Below, piece after piece: positions 35,909-47,124 of a DNA stretch of 64,000 bases. How positions within the stretch are numbered: position 1 is the first letter of the stretch; every line of letters starts with the position of its first letter. The notes under the pieces were generated by a model. It searched no databases and had not been told where the DNA came from. It saw only the letters and a program-made list of their open reading frames with translations. Where the stretch lies: contig KL647312.1 in the NCBI GenBank assembly GCA_000727475.1, positions 1,116,001-1,180,000 on the forward strand, written 5' to 3'. Made by a program: the position numbers and the translations under genes. This DNA comes from Sarcocystis neurona. Taxonomy: Eukaryota > Apicomplexa > Conoidasida > Eucoccidiorida > Sarcocystidae.

Positions 35909-36006
35909 CTGCAGAAAAGAGCAGCAGCCGTCAACACGTCCTGGAGTCACAAATATGTGTAAAACCTCTGCAGGCTTTCCTCAGCTCTTGTTTTCTTGTA
36001 TTTTAC

Positions 36007-36101
36007 TGATACGAGTATACGGACGGCCACGCAAGTCGTCCTCGGTTGTAGGGCAATCGTGAGGCACGCACGGGGCCAAGCACATGCTTGGTGACCTACA
36101 G
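36007..36101 (-). CDS. Tentative upstream exon of the TRAPPC11-like gene
   Basis: A strong pyrimidine tract with acceptor (CTGTTTCTCCCTGTTAG) precedes a 95-base open segment. It ends at TCA/GTAAAA in phase 0, which fits exon A across a 98-base intron. It would encode VGHQACAWPRACLTIALQ and a further 13 residues. No clear similarity to the family's N-terminus is visible, so this is only a candidate based on splice signals. Confidence 0.2.
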
Positions 36102-37379
36102 CTAACAGGGAGAAACAGAATCAAAGCAGAATATTCTCCACGTTTGCCTGAACGTAGTAAACATACGCGTGTGGCCACATTTCTATAGACGTGCGTGCGT
36201 GTCTTTGTAGAGACGAACTTCCTATATATACATATATATGTGTATTTACATGTGTATATAGCAAACGCATCTCTACAAAGACACGCACCTATGTTTTTTA
36301 CTCACACAGAGCTCCCAACACATTCCACGTGGCCACACATGGCTATCTTCGCAGACATCACTGCACGTCAAATCCTCGTATTGAATCACAGAAAGATAAA
36401 AACACGTGTACGCACAACTCCCGTGGCACACCTCTAAAAGCGTGCGTCACGTCGGCGCAGAAACATATATATATATATATATCTACGGATACGTGGGTAT
36501 ACAACCTCTACGGTGTTACTCTACATGAGGAATACCGATGCGGGGCAGCTAGATCTGAACAACATTATGGGAAAAAGCCGGTGGTTTCTCCGATAGACAA
36601 CGTAGAGTGACAGGAGCAGCGAACCAGTGGCGGCGGTAATTTGAAAAGAAAAAATGAGTGAATCTCTAGAAATTCATCACTTTCCTCGAAAAAAAGAGCG
36701 ACAGGTAAACTCAACAGCATAGAGGACGTGTGCGGTGGAATGTACGGCGGCGTTTTCTAGGCGCCCTTGTGCCTGGACACGGACGTGAAGATACATTCGC
36801 AAGCAGCGTGCATATACACGTCTGAAGTAAAGCTCTGCGTTTTTTATGCGTACTCAAGCAGATACGTATGTGTATACATACATATATGGGAAGAAAATTT
36901 AAGCCGAACGGACGGCGCAACGGGGAAACTACGATTTGGTGGAAGATTTCATCAAAAACGGACACATTAGGTTAGAGCTCTCCCAGAGAGCGCATAAAGC
37001 GAGATTGGCCGCGTGAAAGTAAGACCAAGAGTCATTCGACCCAACTCAGACAAACGAAGCATTCGTGGAACAGTAGAAACTACTTGACGTCTTGAACGAA
37101 GGATTTTGAGGACCTGTTCGTTACTGAAGAAGATAAAATGTGCTCGATTAGAACTGGAGGAACTTTGCAGTCCCGCGTCGAGAAGCCCATGGAGGTATGA
37201 TGGCGCGCACACGCCTATAACGGGGCGAGGAGCAAGACTGCACTCCGGTGGACAGAGCGGCAGCATTTGGGGGAGGAAGAAAGAAGACTACGCAGAAGGA
37301 AGGGGAGGGGATGGGGAGAGGAAGAGAGAGGAGGCCGAAATACGCGAGATGAAGACCTAAGAAGACGGCTTGAACACAC

Positions 37380-38870
37380 GTGTCCTTCGGACACCTACGT
37401 ATCGAACACCTACCACACATGACCGTTTTATGCCAAATGAATGGAAATTTCGATATCATTTCGTATTTTCCTGTAATAGACATGTTATTCAAGATTTTTG
37501 TGGCAGAGGAGGGTGATCGAGATCGGAATGGGAAGCTTGAGTCGCAACAGGCGTCTTGTTGCCCAGCTTGTAACATCGATGAGTTTACGAATTTGACGCC
37601 TTATTTGTGAGAAAAGTGGACAGTCACGAATGGAGAACATTAGTGAACGCCACTGGGCTGGCGAGGCTTACGAGCGTACAAGACAGACCGCGCACACACC
37701 TCCCGCTCCTCCGTCATAGCTGGCGAGGAACTACGATGGCCGCGAAGGACGGAAAGGATCGCAGGTAACGAGGAAATATCGGCAGAAACGGCAAAAAGGC
37801 GCCGAGAAAACGGATCGACAGGAAAAAAGGCAACGCAAAAAGAGAACACTTCGCTTCATTCTGAGAAAAAGAAGACTAATTTTTTACGAGTGACGACATG
37901 GCGTAGATACGATGCTATGCAATCGCATGCTGCGTATAGACACCTCATGCCCGCGCAAGCCATTTGAGAAACACGGAAATATCCGAGAAAGAACATTCGT
38001 CAAACAGCATTCTCCACTGAATGTTACAATATTGCATGCATCACAGAGGTAGTCGCTCTTTTGTCCACAGTGTTGTCTCCTCTCGAGGACAGAGCAAAGA
38101 TTCACTGGGACTAGCGGGCAGGCCCGACCAGCCGCGGAGACACGCGGTTGATCTGGAGAGTTACTTCTATCGTACACATCCTGACTGTCAGATGAGTGTA
38201 ATTGTACAGACGTGTATGCACATAAGTAACCGAGGTATCAATGCTGTTCTCTGCCAATATTCGGCCATGTGGCAGCCCATCAGGGGATCCAGCGAAAGAC
38301 AAGTTAAATATATGCATGTGTGTATATATATATATATGATAGGTATCTGTGTACTAGATTAGGTTGCCCAGGTCGCATGATAAACGACACTCGTAGAACT
38401 GATATACGAGCAGCAATGAAAGAAACTTCTCCTTCTCGAAGCCCTTCGTTTCGAAGAAAGGAAAGGTCCTCCGGCTGCCACGTGGGAGCGTAGATGGTTT
38501 TGACAGGCTCCTGCACGTATAACGAGAAGCAAGAGTGCCTTCTCTTTTTGTTATGTAATGCAAAATGCACTCGCACTTCTTCACCCGCGGCAAGGAAGAC
38601 TGTCAGTAGAGTAACGTGTTTCAGAGCAATGGATTCCTTGGAGATAATGATTCAAAAAAACCAAAGATCACGGTAGTCACACCACAGAAAGGATGCGTGA
38701 GGCCACAACGGCTCGACACATCACAACTTTTACCTCACTACTGTCCTTTGCACTGGCCCTACTATTCTCGCACAACTGCCATTATCGAAGTAGCACACCA
38801 GGGACAACTTCATAGTGGAAAAGATGGGTTTTTACGGTGCTCGGCATGCCGGAAAAGGCTCAAATGTATA
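37380..38870 (+). mobile_element. Possible decayed Ty3/gypsy-type pol remnant
   Basis: Three short patches on the plus strand, in different frames and broken by stops, follow retrotransposon pol order and approximate spacing. Near 37464-37500, SYFPVIDMLFKIF resembles the reverse-transcriptase YPxPxIDxLF block. At 38216-38308, SNRGINAVLCQ and then WQPI resemble the RNase H motif (TDASxxxIGAVLxQ, WQPI). At 38781-38864, IIEVAHQGQLH and then CSACRKRLK resemble the integrase H2C2 zinc finger with part of the spacer missing. No LTRs, intact frame or catalytic YxDD were found. The patches may be chance; together they are suggestive. Confidence 0.35.
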
Positions 38871-41855
38871 CGGATTTACATATACATAGGTGTAAAGATT
38901 TGTAACTACGGTCAGAGCATCAGAGCACTTGCAGAGCGACTGAGGCTGCATCAACAGTGCGCACCTCAAATCGTCAGCAGTCATCAGCGGCTGCATCCTG
39001 TACGTGGACATCTGAAGCAGCAGACGTCCTTTCTTTGCAGCGCCGTTCTACAGTATGCATGTGGTCAAACGTGTATATGTATTACCACGTTAGTGCATGC
39101 ACAGACCTACACATGTTAGGGTGCACGACTTTTTAGACGCGCATACAGCACGCGGCCGCGTCGACCGCCTGCACTGCGACGACACGTATTCATAGACCTT
39201 CGTACAGCACACAGTGTACATTGAAATGTGTGTATACATGTATAGAAATGTGCGTGTGTAAAGGTACAGTTGAGGCATTAGCAGCTGCGTGTATTCACGC
39301 TGCTCTACTTGCCTCCTGCCACGTCCAGGCGCCTTCTGCTTCGTCCTACGTTTCCGTGTTCACCGTTCGTGGGATCCGCTCGCGCGACGGACTGCAGTAG
39401 CAGCCTGTGTCCAGCTAACCTGCCGGCCCACCACTTTTAAAATGTGCGGCAAGACGAAGCTATTCTAGGCTTTACGTACCACTCTACGTGTGAAATTAAT
39501 TGTCTGTAGCTGCAATATTAAGACACAGGGCGCTTCTGGAATGCATCTCTTTCGGCAATTTTAGACGACGCCGTTCCATGAAGTTTGCTAAGATACGTTC
39601 TCCTCTGCATATGTTTCTCACATACGAAAACCAGTTTTCATTTCTAGTGGATAGCGGGGGAAAACATTCGTGTCTCTGTCCAATTTCGTGCCCAATTAAC
39701 CACTTTCTCGCCTCTTAATTACGAGTGGAAGCATCGGTACCTCTCGAAGTGTGTGGTACGCGGAAAAGTATGTTTGCCACATTGGGCGAGTTCGAACGTC
39801 GTCCTGCCGATCGGTGGAAGCCAGAAAAACACTCGTACTCCTCTCTGATTTGTGAGCAATATAGTAGATGCTTCCTTCCGCGGTGGGTGTCTCAAGTCTT
39901 GTTTTCGTGGCCAGCATAAAAAACTCTTCCCGAGTGTTGCATAATACGTTGCGAAGTGTGAGGACCCTCATTCCGGAGTGCAACGAGACTTTACTGTGAG
40001 AGATAAAGAAAATGAAGAGCTACAGGGGATGAAAAGTCAAAAGCCTGTAGGGCACGTGGATATACACTCGTACCCCTATACAAAACCGTAGTTATACGTA
40101 CGCATTTGCTTGCCCGTAGATAGACGCATGTCTACGTGCATCACTGGGGGGTACACACACGCAACAATATGCAGCATGCTGCACAGATTATGGCTGTGTC
40201 AGCGTAGGGGCACTGAGGCAGACACAGAACAGCAATGAGGTATAGGGGAATACAAGTTATATTTTGTAGAGGGACCAGGCAGTGAAACGCGTAGCTACAG
40301 AGAGACGAGACTTCTGCGAGAGTGGCGTCGCAAGAAAAGGAGACACACATCTGGAGCTGCAATACCGCTAAGGTGCAAAACTGCCGGTGGCTTGACTGCG
40401 AGGTGTCTTGCTTTTACGTTGACTGTTTCGTTCAACATGGGAGACCTGCAGATACCGCTACTCTCAGCGTCTCACACGACTAACACATGGTGGCATCTAC
40501 GAGGAAATGTATATAGTTGGTTGTATGCGTATTCGTGTGCTGCAGCTTTTTTGCTAATGGGACTGCATATAGGGATTTGAACGTGTACGCGTGTGTGTTT
40601 ATACGTAAACTTACGCATGTCGATACGGGTCCTGTGAAGAGAATTACGCGTAACTGTACGCATATTTTCACGTGTACACGTCTGTTTACCCACTCGTATT
40701 TCAAAACGTTGTACACGCGTCGAAATGTGGGTGTGTTTAGGTACTCTTACGTGCGGGCCCCTGCACGTTGGTGCAGGTGTTTCACGGCTACGCGCGTCTA
40801 CTCGCAATCATAGACACCTCTATGCAGATACTGCACGCTTTCACCGGCCTTCATGCCATGCTACCTCGTAGGAGCTACAAAAACATTGCACAAGTCGGAA
40901 CAATAGACTCGCTGAGAGGAGAGGCCAACGTTCAGCAGGACCTCTTTACTCCACTTCATACGTCTAGGTAACGTGCTAAAAAGCTTCAGACTCTTTTTCA
41001 CCACCACAACAGATATGTAGCTCGGTTATTCACCTGTAATCTGAATGTAAATGAGAGAAGGTGAGCCAAGTATGTGTGTACAGAGTAGTCAAGGAATATT
41101 TCCGTCCACAAAGCGTACAGGTATCCTCTTGGGGACAACTTTGAACATGTTCAGGGAAAAAAAAGTACAGGGTGAAGGACGGACAGCTTGTCGTTTCTAC
41201 GTAGGTGCACAGTCACAATGTACATCTGCACCTACATGCGCACGTAGATACGCACACCTCCACCTATGCATAAGTATTTGTACCCATGACCTACACACGC
41301 TCCCGCTTATCACGCGTGCAAAATATATGTACGTATACATGCGGACTTGCATTCTAGACAGACACTCAAATTAGCATACTGTGGGGGGTCTCGGTGTGTC
41401 TCCGTACGTCGTGCCTGGTCGCGTTCTATCGCTAGTGCGCCAGGATCAACACAAGAAGATACCACACTCATATATATATATATATGTATGTGCACGCATA
41501 TGTATATGCGTGGCCAGTCTACGTACTTATACGCGTAAGCAGGAAGGGGGAGACAGCATACCATGTAGATGCAGCTAACCTACAACAATCCAAGAAGGCG
41601 TGATATTTCCTCGTTTAGCAGCGGCGTCTGTCATACACGCTGAAAAGGAGCAGCTTTGTTGCTTCACCTTCTTATGCAGTGGAGAAATCGCTTAGGGCAG
41701 CTCAATAAGGAGCTTTGATGAGTGCAGTGATATCACACACGTGCACATAGGCGGGAAGAAGACAGAAGCACTACCTTGAGTTCGAAGATACAGAAGCAAT
41801 TGACGCGTCCACAGAAAGGTGCATGTGAAGGCAACACGCAATATTCCTTTTTGAA

Positions 41856-42066
41856 CTATATGCACGTCTACAGAATACACATCTGCATACACGTATGTGT
41901 ACACGCGTGCATATCCATTACGGGAACGTAACCAAGTCACACGTGTGTCGTAAGCTGCATCTATATGCACGTGCACATAATACACATCTGCATACACGTA
42001 TGTGTACACGCGTGCATATCGATATACGGGGACGTACCAAGTCACACGCGTATTGTGACTTGCATC
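41856..42066. repeat. Diverged 105-bp tandem duplication
   Basis: Two copies begin with ctatatgcacgt at 41856 and 41961 and share the run acacatctgcatacacgtat, then a common end (caagtcacacg). Scattered substitutions separate them, so it is older than the duplication near 23.1 kb. Confidence 0.85.
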
Positions 42067-42599
42067 TAAAAATATTCACTCACGTTTATACAAGGTAGTC
42101 GGCGCAGGTAGAAATACACGCGCGTCGTATATCGCGCCACATAAAACTCTGCGTGTGGATCTGCCGACGGGCGTATAAGTAAAGAGGTCTACCGCGTGAG
42201 AGAACGGCCCGGCTCACACATGCCTGCCTAGAAGCAAAATAGTATAACAGGAGAAAAGCACAAAGAAAATCCTTGTGCTCAAATTTCTGCTCGCGCGTAC
42301 ACAGATTAAGACATCTGTCCCCTCCGTCGGAGTGCGGATGTGTGGTCAGTCGGCTGGATATATACGTAATCATATCAAGTGGATGCTCAGCAGGCGTCGT
42401 AAGTATACATACTTCTTCATAAAGATGCAGGAAACACGCGCTCAGTCAACACGAAGATGCAGATCATTCTAAGGAAAGAGATGCACAAGATGCTGATATC
42501 TTACCGCCGTATCTAAAAGAGAGGCGCTGCCGCTCCTGTGTCGCTGTAACGAGCTGTCGTTGTTCTTGATATTGCACCGCTAATGATAAAAACCAGACC

Positions 42600-43560
42600 C
42601 GCTGCTGCTGTTGCTGCCGCAGAGTAACAGAAGAAAAGCGTTGTGTCCCTGATTTTTGTTGCTTGTGCTCTTGCTGATGAAGCAGACCTATTTCTGCTGG
42701 CTCCGTGCTAGCGCTGGCTTCTGTTTTTCTGTGTGCATTCCTCTAGTGCCTCGAGATCTCTGGTGGTGCCTCACGTGATGACAGGGACCTGAGAGATCGC
42801 TGTCTTCGCCTCGAAGATGTGCTCATTGCTGGTGGTGCTGCTGCTGTTTCCGCCGGTGCTGCTGCTGTCTCTGCAGGTGCTGCTGCTTTCTCTGCACGTG
42901 CTACTGCTGCATCTGCCGGTGCTGCTGCTGTATCCGCTGGTGCTGCTGCTGTATCTGCAGGTGCTGCTGCTGTATCTGCAGGTGCTGCTGGTGTTTCTGC
43001 TGGTGCTATTGCAGTTCTGCTGCGGCTGCTGCTGTTTCGGGGGGTGCGACTGCTGTCTCTGCAGGTGCTGCTGCTGATGGTCCTTCTGCTGCTGGTCACG
43101 CTCCCGCCGGAGACGCATCACGTTGATGATGCCTTCGCTGCTGCTGCAGTAGTTTCGCTGCGGCTAGGACGGCTGCCGCTGACGTGCGTGTGCTGCCAGT
43201 ACGGTTGCAGCTACAGTTCGTCTTGCAGCTGCTCTTGTTAATGCCGTTAACCCTGCTACTTCTCGTCTGCCTGCTGAATCGCTGCTGATGTTTCTACTAC
43301 AGACGTTGTCGCTGTTCTTAGCGTTGGCGACGCGTCGAAGGTGTTGTCCCTACTGCAGCTGCTTCTATTAGTGTAGTCTTGCTTCGTCGCCGGCCGCCCT
43401 CCGCAGCCACACATACCCGTTTCGCTGTTGTAGGATGCTTCCGCTGTTGCGGCTGCTGCATGTGTGTACGATCTTCTATCTTCTACTACTACTAATCCTA
43501 CTACTACTACTGTAACTACTACTACTGCTACTACTATCACTGCCGCTGCTGTTGTCCTGC
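42600..43560. repeat. CTG-rich tract with a CTA trinucleotide run
   Basis: Imperfect ctgctgctgtatctgcaggtg units (about 30 bases) dominate 42825-43075, and ctactactacta runs occur at about 43485-43540. Minus-strand translation of the first part gives a simple Ala/Pro/Thr pattern, but no splice context supports coding. Confidence 0.75.
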
Positions 43561-44269
43561 TGCTGCCGATGATGCGGAATGCTGCTGAACGGTGCCGCTG
43601 GTGCAGAGGAGATTGTCAATTGTGACGGCTACTGCATGCGCTGGTCACCTGTTTCTCCTCCTCAAGTAGCTACCACGTCGATACTGCGGTGTGTAAGTGT
43701 GTGCGTATAAAAATCGTCTTTCCCTCCCCCTTCTGCGCTGCTGTGCGACATTATTTTCCTGCATCACCCGTTTTCACTTGCGTCACACAACGCATGGTCT
43801 CTCTAACTCCGCTTCTTTCTCCCTCTCGCTCGCTTTCTCACCACTCTGGCCGCCGCTACTGGCATGTGTGACCGCTACCCAAAGGCTAGCGTGTCTTTTC
43901 CGTAGACGTCGTAGAATTTACCGTCCCTCAGCACGGCGAATTTTTCTCCATTATCTCTTCGTACGTGTTAGGTCTCCGGCGTCCGTGCTCTCTGCAGTTT
44001 CTCCTCAAACACTTGAGTGTTCCGCTCTCCACAGCGGCGATCCTCACCTTCTTCGTGTGGTGCCGTATCCTCTACTTTCCCATGGGTGCTTTTATGTGTC
44101 AGTCTTCGCTTTGTTTCCACAAGGGGCTCAGCTTGGAGCAGGTACACATTTACATCTACTTGACCATCTTCTTCGGTTCTTTCATTTCTACTATCCTGAG
44201 CGTCTCCGCATCTGGTGGCTCCCCTGCCTTGTGCACACACCGTGATCTTATCTTGTCTTCTGCCCGTCC

Positions 44270-44815
44270 CTGCGACTTCTCTGTTTTACCTGGAGGACAC
44301 TTTTCTCTCATCTCCTCTCTGCACACTCTTCTTTTTTCCCGTCCCGCCTCCTCTCCACACACCTTGTTCTCCGTTCCTCTTTCTCTCGTCTCTTTCCTTC
44401 CTTTCTACCCCTTTTCATTCCGCTTTCCGGCTTATTTTCTCTTTTGCCGTCTCCTGTTCTTGCTGATCCTCCTCTTCCTGTTTTCTTCACCCCTCCCTGT
44501 CTTCGCCCGCGTCTCTCTCACTTTCTTCCCCGTTTCTTCCTCCTTTTCCTCTTCGCTCCTACGCTGTCTCCACATAAGGGGTCTCTTTCCTCCGTACGTC
44601 CACAGACTCGAGCGTCCACGTATAAATGATTTAACCGTGGCACCGTATCTTCACGTACACGCGTTTTTTCTACACCTACACGTTTTCCCTTCCGTCTCTC
44701 TCCTGCTATTTCCCGGCTTACTCCTGATTTCTCTCTCATTTCCTGCATTAGCGTCTGCCTGCCTTCCCGCGGCGTCCCTCTCTCTCTCTCCCTTATTTCT
44801 CCTTCCAATTCCATG
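44270..44815. repeat. CT-rich polypyrimidine region (plus strand)
   Basis: The plus strand is strongly enriched in C and T with few purines. Open frames here read as Ser/Leu/Phe-rich simple sequence and are not supported as genes. Confidence 0.7.
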
Positions 44816-46089
44816 GTAGTACCACCTGCAGTTAGGAGCAGCACTCCCGTCTCTGCTGCTGCAACAAAGCCGACAGCAGACGCAGCAGCTGCGCAGCAGA
44901 TCGATGCGTGCCGTAGCAGTGGCGGAGACAGCAGCAACTGCGGCAGCAGCGGCTCCGGCAGCAGCAGCACCAGAGGCGGCAGTTTAAAAGCTTCCTGTTG
45001 CACGTGCTGAAAACCGCAGCACCCGCTGAACGGGATGCCTACAGCAAGACTGGTGGCTTCCGGCTAGCAGGCCACCGGCCGGAGGGGGACAAGAAGCAGC
45101 AGCAAGAGCTCTGTAGTCGCCATAGCAGGTGTACGTGCAGCGGCACAGGAGCCGGGGACACGTAGTTTGCAACTCGCAGCGAAGAAGGAGCGGCAGCAGG
45201 TGTGTACTCCCCGCAGGGACTCCAGAACCATCGACCTGTCGTTTTCTTCTTTGTCCACTACAGGAGCCGGTGGACCCTTTCTTTATTTCTGCTCTACACT
45301 GCTGCTGCCTCGCTCCCCGTACACCGGCGACTGTCTTTCTGGCCCCCGCTGAAGAACAGAGCAAACACTGGCGCTGCAGAGGCCTGCTGCTCGAGAACGC
45401 TTGCTCCTTGTGCCTTTCTGCTGTGGGTGCTGCTTTCTGAAAGCAGCTGCGGCCGACGTGGTGCTGCTGCCTTCATCCTGGTGCTGTGTGTTTTTTTGCG
45501 CTGCGGCGGCTGCCTGTCTAGTCTGGCTGCTGCTGTTGAGTCTGTTGGTGCCGCTGCTGCTGCCCTCGGCGTGACAGTTGCCATTAACGAACCTCTCTCT
45601 CTTGCTGCTGCTGCTGCCGCCTTCTGCCTGCGGTTGTTGCGCTTCAGCGGGGGCAGTTGCTTCTCCGCGCCGACTGCTGCTGCTCGTGTAGGGTCACGGC
45701 AGCTGCCGCTCGGGTGCCTCGCCTGCCGCTGTTGCTGCCCGTCTGCTGCTGCTCCTCCTCCTCACGCGGATGCTTCTCCGACGAGCCCTGCTCCCGCTGC
45801 TGCGAGAGACGCTCCCGAGCAGGCCCCTCACCTCTGCTCAGCTGCAGCGACCGCGACAGCAGCAGCAGCAAGAGCCGCAGTGGCAATCGCAGCGACAAAA
45901 GTATAGCTGCTACTGTTTTTGAGGGTCCTTGGAAAGCGTGTTGTACACCTGACGCAGAAGCGGCAGCAGCGGCGCTCGGAGCAGCGCCAGCAGCAGCAAC
46001 AACGGCAGCAAGGGCAATAACAGAAACACCAACAGTAGCCTCAGCATCAGCTGCAGCAATAGCAGCAGTACCAGCAGCCTCGGTTACAG

Positions 46090-46320
46090 CCAGCAGCAAC
46101 ACCAGCGGCAACACCAGTAGCAACAACAGTAACAATAGCGGCAACAACACCAGCAGGAGCAACAGCAGCAATAACAGCAGCGACAATAGTAGCGGTAGCA
46201 GCAACAACAACAGCAGCAACAACAGCAGCAACAACAGCAGCAACAACAGTAGCAACAACAGTAGCAACAGCAGCAACAACACCCGTGGCAACAACACGCT
46301 TGCACCACTAGCAGCAGCAG
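46090..46320. repeat. CAACAG hexanucleotide-like tract
   Basis: Units of aacagcagc and agtagcaac repeat with variation. The tract ends about 270 bases before the proposed start of the Rpn7-like coding region. Confidence 0.75.
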
Positions 46321-46593
46321 CAACAAGTGTAGCTGCACCAAGAGCAGCACCGACAGTAGCAGCCAGAGCTGCTGCAACAACAGTAGAAATAGCAGCGTTT
46401 GCGGGGTAGCATCAGAAGGGTGCCTTCTTGCTGAGAAACCGTGTGGAGCCAAAGAGCGAGAAGAGCAGCAGCGCGCCGCATGATGATGACGGCGAGCTAC
46501 TGCGATTGCTGCGGCAGCAGAGACGGCGGAAGGGGGGAAGACGTAGGCAACGAGTTGAAGAGCGCGTGGGAGGAGAGAAGAAGTAGAAAAGAC

Positions 46594-47124
46594 ATGCACG
46601 GCCTTGGAGCATATTTGTCGTGGAAAGGAAGAGTCGAAAAGTACTCTCCTGTGGCTGCAGTGGCTCGCCTCCAGTACCGTCTCCAGGTAGCGCTGGAGCA
46701 GCAGAAAAGCCTGCTGTCTCGTCTGGCAGCGCCAACAGCAGCAGCGCCGGCGCCAGCAGCAGCAGCGGGAGGAGTACGAAAGCCAGGGGGAGGAGAAGGT
46801 GAAGGAGGCGCTGCTGCGGCAACAGGCGCAGGACAAGCAGCAGCAGGAAGAGGAGAAGGAGAAGAAGATGCAGCAGAAAGAGCTGCGGGAGAAGGAGGAG
46901 TAGGAGCAGCAGCAGAGGCAGCGTGGGCGGAGGCGGCAGCAGGTGGAAAAAGTGAAGAAACATCAACAGAGAACTCCAAAGGAGGGGGAGACGCAGAACG
47001 CACAGAGCTGCAGATAGCAGCAGCGGCTGCTGCTCAGCGTGGTGCAGCAGAAGAAGCAGCAGCCGAGCGCCCTGCGTGGAAGGAGACACTTTTTCGACTA
47101 CAGCAGCATGTCATTCCAGAGACT
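46594..47124 (+). CDS. RPN7: Rpn7-like exon 1 (N-terminus)
   Basis: The exon ends at ACT/GTACGC in phase 0. From the Met at 46594 it encodes AYLSWKGRVEKYSPVAAVAR and LQYRLQVALEQQKSLLSRL, which resembles the conserved Rpn7 start where a P, then I/V-A, then L, F/Y and L recur. A 90-residue Ala/Gly/Glu insert follows, then ERPAWKETLFRLQQHVIPET, similar to the short helix before the QIDVDLL block. The same frame is open upstream to Met 46441, so the start is a guess; a 5' exon is possible. Confidence 0.55.

Larger units (their letters stand above)
36102..46593. other. Head-to-head intergenic region
   Basis: This 10-kb stretch separates the two divergent genes. Between about 36.5 and 42.5 kb the DNA has balanced composition and few repeats, unlike the rest of the window. 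Apart from the possible retroelement remnant I recognise no gene. 42.6-43.6 kb is CTG-rich, 43.7-44.8 kb CT-rich, and 44.8-46.4 kb mixed with CAG and CAACAG tracts that may include 5' UTR or upstream exons of the Rpn7-like gene. Promoters cannot be placed. Confidence 0.6.
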
